From assembly GCA_000715635.1 (NCBI GenBank), contig KL569206.1:39566-44716 (forward strand): a DNA stretch of 5,151 nt, given 5' to 3'. Of the stretch, positions 1 to 5,151 are shown in pieces. Under the pieces are notes generated by a model. The model did no database searches, was not told the DNA's origin, and worked only from the letters and a program-made list of their open reading frames with translations. Each line of letters begins with the position of its first letter. Positions within the stretch are counted from its first letter, which is position 1. The position numbers and the translations under genes are program-made. The DNA is from Streptomyces violaceus. Its GTDB lineage: Bacteria > Actinomycetota > Actinomycetes > Streptomycetales > Streptomycetaceae.

Positions 1-32
1 GGTGGTGGCTGGTGCCGCCGCCCCCGCCGGCG

Positions 33-3000
33 TCACGTGAGGTCCCCGGGCGGGCGGGCACCGGTGTCGAGGTAGATGGCCCGGGCCCGCCGCCGCATCG
101 AACCGGCCGTGGGGTCGTCGAGGGCGTGCAGGGCGCGGGCGAGTGCCGCCAGGGCCCTGGCTTCGCCCAGGCGGTGGCCGGTGCGGCGGTTGAGCGCGAG
201 TGCGGAGTGGGCGCGCGTGCGGGCCGCGGAGGGGTGTCCGCGCGCGATGTGGATCGCCGCGAGCTCCGTGAGGGTCCGGGCCTTGACGACATCGAAGCCG
301 CCTCGGTGGGCGAGGGCCAGGGCCTGGCGGGCGCAGTCCAGCGCCTCGCGGTGGTGGCGGCGTACGCGGTGGGCTTCGGCGAGGCCGAGCAGGGTTTCGG
401 CCTCGGTGCGCTGGTTGCCCACCTCGCGGGCGATGGACAGGGCGCGTTCGTGGGTGCGGGCGGCTTCCTCCGCGTGGCCCGTCCGCAGGCGGGCGTCGGC
501 GAGTGTGGTGAGGGCGATCGCGAGCAGCCGGTTTCGGCCGGTGTTCTCGGCGAGTCGGAGGGAGCGTTCGGCGTACGTCAGTGCCTGCTCGTGGCGGCCG
601 AGGTCCAACTCGATCCTGGCGGTGATGTCGAGGGTCGTGGGGTTGGCGTTCTGCGGCTCGGAGGGCACCGCCCCAGTGCCCTCCCCGTCGTCTGCCGCAC
701 GCAGGGCACCCGCCGCCTCCCGCAGCCTGCCCTGTTCCCAGTACACCGCGCTCAGCGCGGGCAGGCGATGGGCCTCGTCACCGGCTCCGGCCCGCCGGAG
801 GGGGCGCAGCGCCTCCTCCAGGTGCCCGGCGGACAGCTCCAGCCGACCGCGGTCCCGGTATGCCAGGCCCAGGCCGATCAGCGCCTGCGCCTCGGCGTCC
901 AGGCGGCCGGCCTCGCGGGACAGCCGGAGCGCCTCGGTGAAGTGCTCCAGGGCGTCGTCGAGGCGGGCCGCCTCCGCGTCCACCAGGCCCAGTCCGCCCA
1001 AGGCCAGGGCCTGGCCCAGTAGATCGCCGGTCTCGCGGTGCAGGTACAGGACACGGGTGTGGTGGTCGATGGCCTGGGGGTGGTGGCCCATGTCCCAGTG
1101 GGCGATGCCCAGGCTGCGGTGCATGGCGGCCTGGCCGCCCTTGTCCTCGTCGGCCTCCGCCGCGTGCAGTGCGGCCTGGGCGGCGGACTGCCAGACGCCG
1201 CGCGGCAGGTCGAGCCAGCAGTAGCGCAGGAGTGCGGTCATGAGGCGCCAGGCGAAGGGGCGTGGGCCGGAGTCGGCGCTGTGCTCCACGGCCGCCAGCA
1301 GGTTGGCCCGTTCCGATTCCAGCCGGTTCCGGGCTTCGGTGATCTCGTCCGGCGTGGCGGCGGGGGCTCCGTCCGGGCCGGCCGGGTCCCGGGGGAGCTG
1401 GGGGTACTGCCAGGGGAGGGCACCGCCCGCCGACTCGGCGGTGCGGAGGTAGGAGGCGAACAGCCGCTCCTCGGCCGTCGCCCGCACCGGCGGCGGCTCC
1501 TCGGCGGCGGCGCGCTCACGGGCGTAGTCGCGCAGCAGGTCGTGGAAGAGGTACCGGTCGGGTGCGGGGGACTCGACCAGGTGGGCCGTCGCCAGGGTGG
1601 TGAGGAGGGTACCGGCCCGGGACTCGGAGGTGTCGAGGAGTGCCGCAGCGGCAGGGCGGGTGAGGTCCGGGCCGGGGACCAGGCCGAGGAGGCGGAAGAG
1701 CCGGCGGGCATCCGGGGCCAGGGCGCGGTAGGAGAGGTCGAAGGCGGCGCTCACGGCGGAGGAACGGTCGTCGTCCAGTTCCAGCGTGGCCAGCCGGTCG
1801 CCGTCCGCCAGCTCTGCGGCCAGGTCGGCGAGGGGCCGGTGCCGGTCGCCGAGCAGGTGCGCGGCGGCCACCCGCAGGGCCAGGGGAAGCAGCCCGCACC
1901 GGTGGGCCAGTTCCTCGGCCGCCTCCGGTTCGGCGGCCACACGTCGCTCGCCGAGGACAGCGGCCAGCAGCGCCCGCGCCTCGTGCGGGGCGAGGACGTC
2001 GAGGCGCAGCGGCTCGGCGCCGTTCTGGGCGACCAGGCCGGTCAGCCGGTGGCGGCTGGTGACCAGCACGCGGCAGGTCGGGCTGCCGGGCAGGAGCGGG
2101 CGGACCTGCCGGACGGAGGCGGCGTTGTCCAGCATGATGAGCATCCGCCGCCCGTCCAGCAGGGAGCGGTAGCGGCGGGCCTGCTCGTCCGGGTCGGAGG
2201 GGATCTGCTGAGGCGTCAGGCCCAGGCTGCGCAACAGCTGGCCGAGCGCCTGCTGTGGGTCCATGGGTGCGCTTTCGTGGTCGTAGCCGCGCAGGTTGAC
2301 GTACAGCTGGCCGTCGGGGAACCGGTCCCGTACCCGGTGGGCGACGTGCACGGCCAGCGCGGTCTTGCCGACGCCCGCCGCGCCGCTGATCACCGAGATC
2401 ACGACGGACGCCCTGGCGGGCTCGTCCTCCGCCAGCATTGCGGCCAGCCGGTCCATCGCCTCCCCGCGACCGCTGAACCCCGCGACGTCGTGGGGCAGTT
2501 CGGCGGGCACCACACGGGAACCGCCGACGGGGTCCGGCGGTTCGGCCGGTCCCTGGAGGATCTGCCGGTGCAGGGTCCGCAACTCCGGTCCGGGGTCGAC
2601 GCCCAGCTCTTCGGCCAGCCGGCGGCGGGTGTCCTCGTACGCCTCCAGCGCCTCGGCCTGGCGGTCGCCGCGGCAGAGCGCGGTCATCAGATGCCGTACG
2701 ACCCGCTCGTCCAGCGGATGCGCGGCGGCCAGGTGCCGTAGCCGCTCCAGCGCCTGGGGGTGACGGTCCAGCCGTAGTCCGAGTTCGTGGTACTGGAGTT
2801 CCGCCGTGAGGTGCTCGTCGCCCAGCCCGGCCCGGGTTTCCTCCGCCCAGGGCCCGACCAGGCCCGACAGGGCCTCACCGTGCCACAGGCCGAGGGCGTC
2901 GCGCAGCAGGTCGGCGGCCTGACCGGCGTCGGCTGTGTGACGGGCCTCGGCCACCAGCCGGCGGAAGCGGTGGACGTCGACCGACTCGCGGTCGATGTCG

Positions 3001-3275
3001 AGCAGATAGCCGCCGGAACTCCGCGCCAGGCGGACACCGCGGGCCCCCGCGGCGCGCAGGGCCGTACGCAGCCGGCCGACGTACCCCGACAGGATGTTGC
3101 GGACCGAGCCCGGCGGGTTCTCGCCCCACACCCGGTCGATCAGCCGCTCCGCCGAGACCACCCGGCCAGCGTCGTACAACAGCACGGCCAGCACGCACCG
3201 TTGCTTGGCATGGCCGAGATCCGCCGGGCGCGCACCCAGGTGGGCCTCCACCGTCCCGAGCAACCGGAACTGCAC
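33..3275 (-). CDS. AfsR-like SARP transcriptional regulator with NB-ARC ATPase and TPR domains
   Basis: A large cytoplasmic regulator of the AfsR type, 1080 residues against roughly 1000 for AfsR itself. Residues 1-95 form an OmpR-type winged-helix DNA-binding domain (LLGTVEA start, LIDRVWGENPP, YVGRLRTAL, GGYLLDID). Residues about 98-243 are a BTAD domain, typical of Streptomyces antibiotic regulatory proteins. An NB-ARC/STAND ATPase follows at about 268-500: Walker A GAAGVGKT at 298-305, Walker B MLIMLDNA at 378-385, VLVTSR at 403-408 and GLLPLAL at 461-467. FHDLLRDYA at 577-585 matches the winged-helix region where MHD-like motifs sit. Residues about 690-1070 are TPRs of 34-40 residues. 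In this family ATP binding and the TPR sensor are thought to gate DNA binding by the N-terminal domain. The start is GTG at 3275, where the winged helix begins directly, with GGAGG four bases upstream. The gene is transcribed divergently from the arabinanase operon. Class is confident; target genes and signal are unknown. Confidence 0.95.
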   Translation of the reverse strand: MQFRLLGTVEAHLGARPADLGHAKQRCVLAVLLYDAGRVVSAERLIDRVWGENPPGSVRNILSGYVGRLRTALRAAGARGVRLARSSGGYLLDIDRESVDVHRFRRLVAEARHTADAGQAADLLRDALGLWHGEALSGLVGPWAEETRAGLGDEHLTAELQYHELGLRLDRHPQALERLRHLAAAHPLDERVVRHLMTALCRGDRQAEALEAYEDTRRRLAEELGVDPGPELRTLHRQILQGPAEPPDPVGGSRVVPAELPHDVAGFSGRGEAMDRLAAMLAEDEPARASVVISVISGAAGVGKTALAVHVAHRVRDRFPDGQLYVNLRGYDHESAPMDPQQALGQLLRSLGLTPQQIPSDPDEQARRYRSLLDGRRMLIMLDNAASVRQVRPLLPGSPTCRVLVTSRHRLTGLVAQNGAEPLRLDVLAPHEARALLAAVLGERRVAAEPEAAEELAHRCGLLPLALRVAAAHLLGDRHRPLADLAAELADGDRLATLELDDDRSSAVSAAFDLSYRALAPDARRLFRLLGLVPGPDLTRPAAAALLDTSESRAGTLLTTLATAHLVESPAPDRYLFHDLLRDYARERAAAEEPPPVRATAEERLFASYLRTAESAGGALPWQYPQLPRDPAGPDGAPAATPDEITEARNRLESERANLLAAVEHSADSGPRPFAWRLMTALLRYCWLDLPRGVWQSAAQAALHAAEADEDKGGQAAMHRSLGIAHWDMGHHPQAIDHHTRVLYLHRETGDLLGQALALGGLGLVDAEAARLDDALEHFTEALRLSREAGRLDAEAQALIGLGLAYRDRGRLELSAGHLEEALRPLRRAGAGDEAHRLPALSAVYWEQGRLREAAGALRAADDGEGTGAVPSEPQNANPTTLDITARIELDLGRHEQALTYAERSLRLAENTGRNRLLAIALTTLADARLRTGHAEEAARTHERALSIAREVGNQRTEAETLLGLAEAHRVRRHHREALDCARQALALAHRGGFDVVKARTLTELAAIHIARGHPSAARTRAHSALALNRRTGHRLGEARALAALARALHALDDPTAGSMRRRARAIYLDTGARPPGDLT

Positions 3276-3279
3276 AGGG

Positions 3280-3284
3280 CCTCC
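3280..3284 (-). promoter_or_regulatory. Ribosome-binding site of the SARP regulator
   Basis: Read on the minus strand this is GGAGG inside a longer purine run (GGGGGGAGG), four bases before a GTG codon. It supports GTG at 3275 as the start. The spacing is slightly short, but the encoded protein begins exactly where SARP winged-helix domains normally begin. Confidence 0.7.
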
Positions 3285-3344
3285 CCCCTTCGTGCCGTGG
3301 CCTGGCCTCTTTCCCCCTGTCCAGCCTCGATCGTTCAGCGCGGG

Positions 3345-3372
3345 CTTAAACGGCTGCTCAACGGATCTTCAA
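3345..3372 (-). promoter_or_regulatory. Candidate promoter of the SARP regulator gene
   Basis: On the minus strand TTGAAG (3372-3367) and TTTAAG (3350-3345) are separated by 16 bp. Each matches four of six bases of the primary sigma-factor -35 and -10 consensus. Transcription would begin near 3338 and leave a leader of about 60 nt before the GTG start. The -35 and spacer lie inside the 11-bp tandem repeats, so occupancy by an activator would coincide with RNA polymerase binding. The call comes from reading motifs only. Confidence 0.45.
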
Positions 3373-3379
3373 CGGATCT
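3347..3379. repeat. Three-unit 11-bp tandem repeat, candidate SARP operator
   Basis: The unit TCAACGGATCT occurs twice in perfect tandem (3358-3368 and 3369-3379). A diverged copy, TAAACGGCTGC, precedes them (3347-3357) and keeps AACGG in the same phase. TCA then recurs at 3379 and 3390, continuing the spacing as 10 and 11 bp. On the minus strand the core reads CCGTTGA. Known SARP binding sites are heptamer direct repeats spaced 11 bp apart, with the last repeat about 8 bp before the -10. Here the gap to the candidate minus-strand -10 is 7-8 bp, depending on where the heptamer is drawn. This makes autoregulation by the adjacent SARP plausible. Streptomyces PHO boxes also use 11-nt units with a TCA core, so another response regulator is an alternative. 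Confidence 0.6.
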
Positions 3380-3413
3380 CACAGGCCGGTCACACCTGTT
3401 GTTGCGCGGACCA

Positions 3414-3442
3414 TTGACGCGCAAGGGGTTCGATTCTACGGT
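3414..3442 (+). promoter_or_regulatory. Candidate promoter of the arabinan-degradation operon
   Basis: TTGACG (3414-3419) and TACGGT (3437-3442) are separated by 17 bp. This is a good match to the TTGAC(A/G) and TAgPuPuT elements used by the principal Streptomyces sigma factor. Transcription would start near 3449 and give a leader of about 78 nt before the arabinanase ATG. GTTCGA motifs lie in the spacer and over the predicted start, which would suit a repressor. Confidence 0.6.
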
Positions 3443-3469
3443 CCGTTCGAACTTGCGATCGCTGTTCGA
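3428..3469. promoter_or_regulatory. Three GTTCGA motifs around the operon promoter, possible operator
   Basis: GTTCGA occurs at 3428-3433, 3445-3450 and 3464-3469. The middle copy is part of the perfect 8-bp palindrome GTTCGAAC (3445-3452). TCGAAC (3447-3452) and GTTCGA (3464-3469) also form an inverted repeat with an 11-base gap. The copies lie in the -35/-10 spacer, just past the -10 at the predicted start, and in the early leader. A repressor that senses arabinose or an arabino-oligosaccharide could bind here, but no matching regulator is encoded in the window other than the SARP. Confidence 0.3.
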
Positions 3470-3489
3470 GATATCGGTCAGTGCTGTCA

Positions 3490-3515
3490 CCCCCACCGCA
3501 AGCCCCCACCGCAAG
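3490..3515 (+). repeat. Exact 13-bp tandem duplication running into the arabinanase RBS
   Basis: CCCCCACCGCAAG occurs twice back to back (3490-3502 and 3503-3515). The second copy supplies the first AAG of the AAGGAGG ribosome-binding site. It lies in the untranslated leader. It looks like a local slippage duplication; whether it affects translation is unknown. Confidence 0.8.
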
Positions 3516-3519
3516 GAGG
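3513..3519 (+). promoter_or_regulatory. Ribosome-binding site of the arabinanase gene
   Basis: AAGGAGG is a full anti-16S match, seven bases before the ATG. It fixes the start at 3527, which is immediately followed by a complete signal peptide. Confidence 0.85.
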
Positions 3520-3526
3520 ACCCCGC

Positions 3527-4507
3527 ATGAGTCGCTCCACCCTGCGCAAGAGAACCGCCTTGCTCGCCCTCCCCACCGCCTTCCTGCTCGCCCTCGTCCC
3601 GGGTACGGCGTCCGCGTACCCCAACCCCGGCCGCGTCACCGGCGACGTCGTCACCCACGACCCGTCGATGATCCGCACCTCGTCCGGCCAGTACCTGCTC
3701 TACGCCACCGGCGGCGGTATCGCGAACAAGACCTCCGGCGACCGCACCGCCTTCCGGAACGGCGCTGACGCCTTCTCCAGCCGGCCGAGCTGGTGGCGGA
3801 ACTACTCCTCCGTGCCGGAGGCCTGGGCGCCGGACATCTCGTACCACGGCGGCAAGTACCTGATGTACTACTCCGTCTCGAAGTTCGGCTCGAACACGTC
3901 CGCTCTCGGCCTCGCGACCTCCAGCACCGGCCAGCCGGGCAGCTGGACCGACCAGGGGACCGTCTACACGTCGAACTCCGCCAGCGACTTCAACGCCATC
4001 GACCCGAACCTCTTCGTCAACGACGACGGCAAGTGGTGGCTGTCCTTCGGCAGTTGGTGGACCGGGATCAAGATGATCCAGATCAACCCGTCCACCGGGA
4101 AGCAGCTCTCCTCCAACACCACCCGCCACTCGCTCGCCTCCCGCCCCACCGGGACCAAGGCCGTCGAGGCGCCCTTCATCGTGAAGCGGGGCGGGTACTA
4201 CTACCTCTTCGCCTCCTACGACACCTGCTGTGCCGGCACCAGCTCGACGTACAAGGTCAAGGTCGGGCGCGCCTCCAGCATCACAGGGCCGTACCGCGAC
4301 AAGAACGGCGTCGACCTGATGAAGAACGGCGGCACGCCCGTCCTGGAGTCGCACGGCAGCATCATCGGCCCGGGCGGCCAGTCGATCCTGAAGGACACCG
4401 ACGGCGACCTGATCGTCTACCACTACTACGACGACAACGACAACGGCACGCCCAAGCTCGGCGTCAACCTCCTGAACTGGAGCAGCGGATGGCCCGTCGC
4501 CTACTGA
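3527..4507 (+). CDS. Secreted GH43 endo-alpha-1,5-L-arabinanase
   Basis: This enzyme should cut internal alpha-1,5 bonds of the arabinan side chains of pectin, outside the cell. The 326-residue protein opens with a Sec signal peptide: basic n-region (RKR at 7-9), hydrophobic core about 11-25, and cleavage predicted after ASA at residue 30. The rest is a single five-bladed propeller with no carbohydrate-binding module, about the normal size of single-domain arabinanases. The inverting GH43 triad is visible: base D45 in THDPSM, pKa-modulating D159 in NAIDPNLF, and acid E214 in AVEAPFI. Other family marks are EAWAPDISY (98-106), SHGSIIGPGGQS (275-286) and VYHYYDD (297-303). Cysteines 234-235 are adjacent. 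The gene is first in a likely two-gene operon, divergent from a SARP regulator. An exo-acting arabinanase cannot be excluded, but the motifs fit GH43 endo-arabinanases (subfamily 5-like) best. Confidence 0.9.
   Translation: MSRSTLRKRTALLALPTAFLLALVPGTASAYPNPGRVTGDVVTHDPSMIRTSSGQYLLYATGGGIANKTSGDRTAFRNGADAFSSRPSWWRNYSSVPEAWAPDISYHGGKYLMYYSVSKFGSNTSALGLATSSTGQPGSWTDQGTVYTSNSASDFNAIDPNLFVNDDGKWWLSFGSWWTGIKMIQINPSTGKQLSSNTTRHSLASRPTGTKAVEAPFIVKRGGYYYLFASYDTCCAGTSSTYKVKVGRASSITGPYRDKNGVDLMKNGGTPVLESHGSIIGPGGQSILKDTDGDLIVYHYYDDNDNGTPKLGVNLLNWSSGWPVAY
4479..4482 (+). promoter_or_regulatory. Internal ribosome-binding site for the second GH43 gene
   Basis: GGAG lies within the codons for W318-S319 of the arabinanase, six bases before the ATG at 4489. 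It decides the start of the downstream gene and places that start inside the upstream reading frame, as expected for translational coupling. Confidence 0.6.
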
Positions 4508-5151
4508 CCCTGCTGGCGGCCCTGCTGCTCGCGATCGGCCTCGGCCAGCCCTCCGCGAGCGCCGCCTCCTTCACCAACCCCGTCAAGTCCGTCAAGGGCG
4601 CCGACCCCTGGATCTCGTACCACGACGGCAACTACTACCTGGTGACGACGAGCTGGACCGACGTCATCACCATCCGCAAGTCCGCCACCCTCGCCGGGCT
4701 CTCCACCGCGCCCAGCGTCCAGGTGTGGAAGGGCGACGCCGCCTCCCGCTGCTGCAACATCTGGGCGCCCGAGCTGCACTTCGTCAACGGCCGCTGGTAC
4801 CTGTACTACGTCGCCGGGCAGAACGTGTCCGACTACAACCCGACGCAGCGCAGCCATGTGCTGGAGAGCACCGGGTCCGACCCCATGGGCCCCTACACCT
4901 ACAAGGGGCAGCTCAACTCCGCCTGGATGCTGGACCCGAGCCTGATGAACGTGGGCGGCCGGCTGTACATGCTCGGCAGCGCGATCACCGGCGGCACCCA
5001 GAACCTCGTCATCGCCCCGATGTCCAACCCGTACACCGTCAGCGGCTCCTACTCGACGATCTCGACACCGACGTACGCCTGGGAGCGGCAGGGCGGCACC
5101 GTCAACGAGGGCGCGGAGGTGCTGCAACGCGGCGGCCGGACCTTCCTGATC
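4489..5151 (+). CDS. Secreted GH43 exo-alpha-1,5-L-arabinofuranosidase-like enzyme, 3' end beyond the window
   Basis: Only the first 221 residues are present; the frame is still open at the window end. Residues 1-25 form a signal peptide (MARR, hydrophobic core 5-18, cleavage after SASA at 22-25). A GH43 propeller follows, with all three expected catalytic acids: base D39 in GADPWIS, D149 in MLDPSLM, and acid E207 in NEGAEV. Other marks are YYLVTTSW (49-56), CCNIWAPELHF (88-98) and WYLYYVAG (103-110). The overall pattern resembles the Streptomyces exo-1,5-alpha-L-arabinofuranosidases (GH43 subfamily 26-like), which remove arabinose from arabinan chain ends. Some of these carry a C-terminal CBM42, but that part lies outside the window. 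The gene is in a different frame and overlaps the arabinanase gene by 19 bp, with GGAG six bases upstream. A beta-xylosidase or debranching arabinofuranosidase of the same family is the alternative. Confidence 0.87.
   Translation, partial: MARRLLTLLAALLLAIGLGQPSASAASFTNPVKSVKGADPWISYHDGNYYLVTTSWTDVITIRKSATLAGLSTAPSVQVWKGDAASRCCNIWAPELHFVNGRWYLYYVAGQNVSDYNPTQRSHVLESTGSDPMGPYTYKGQLNSAWMLDPSLMNVGGRLYMLGSAITGGTQNLVIAPMSNPYTVSGSYSTISTPTYAWERQGGTVNEGAEVLQRGGRTFLI

Noticed and set aside
1..60. Possible terminator around the stop of the regulator gene, suggested by GC-rich inverted stretches
   Set aside because: Short complementary runs are expected by chance at this G+C content. No clear long stem stands out in the 32 bases after the stop.
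12..2763. Long plus-strand open frames opposite the regulator gene, up to 567 codons
   Set aside because: They mirror the minus-strand gene in high-G+C DNA. Their translations are low-complexity (G/A/R/V- or S/R-rich) with no domain motif, while the minus-strand frame carries SARP, NB-ARC and TPR motifs throughout.
33..3275. The SARP gene as a sign of an antibiotic biosynthetic cluster
   Set aside because: No biosynthetic, resistance or transport gene is visible. The only neighbours are polysaccharide hydrolases, and large AfsR-like proteins also occur outside such clusters.
3335..4423. 362-codon minus-strand open frame opposite the arabinanase
   Set aside because: Its translation is rich in G, V, A and D with no recognisable motif, and it would cross the promoter region. 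The plus strand has a signal peptide, a perfect RBS and the GH43 catalytic residues.
4489..4515. Tat-type signal at the start of the second GH43 enzyme (MARRLL)
   Set aside because: The arginine pair lacks the rest of the S/T-R-R-x-F-L-K pattern, and the short, strongly hydrophobic core fits a Sec signal better.
4501..5127. 208-codon minus-strand open frame opposite the second GH43 gene
   Set aside because: It has no motif and is compositionally a shadow of the plus-strand enzyme, which keeps all three expected catalytic acids.

Overview
The window is very G+C-rich (estimated by eye). Its codons end almost always in G or C, and I saw no TTA codon in any of the three genes. It carries a SARP/AfsR-type regulator beside Sec-secreted family 43 glycoside hydrolases. 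All of this points to an actinobacterium, most likely Streptomyces or a close relative. The species cannot be told from the sequence alone.

Layout. Bases 1-32 lie past the stop of the first gene and show no recognisable feature. Bases 33-3275 (minus strand) encode a 1080-residue AfsR-like regulator: an OmpR-type winged helix, a BTAD domain, an NB-ARC (STAND) ATPase and C-terminal TPRs. A 251-bp divergent intergenic region (3276-3526) holds a candidate promoter for each direction, a run of 11-bp tandem repeats over the regulator's promoter, three GTTCGA motifs around the opposite promoter, and an exact 13-bp tandem duplication running into the hydrolase ribosome-binding site. Bases 3527-4507 (plus) encode a secreted GH43 endo-alpha-1,5-L-arabinanase. 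Bases 4489 to the window end (plus) encode the first 221 residues of a second secreted GH43 enzyme, most like exo-alpha-1,5-L-arabinofuranosidases. It overlaps the first gene by 19 bp.

How the genes fit together. The two hydrolases form a compact arabinan-degrading operon. The endo-enzyme would cut the alpha-1,5-arabinan backbone of pectin outside the cell, and the second enzyme would release arabinose from the fragments. Their overlap suggests translational coupling. The divergent SARP/STAND protein is a candidate regulator of itself and perhaps of the operon. The 11-bp spacing of the repeats and their position relative to the putative -10 match how SARP activators usually bind, but the link to arabinan genes is inferred from position only. 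I found no RNA genes, mobile elements, CRISPR arrays or convincing terminators.
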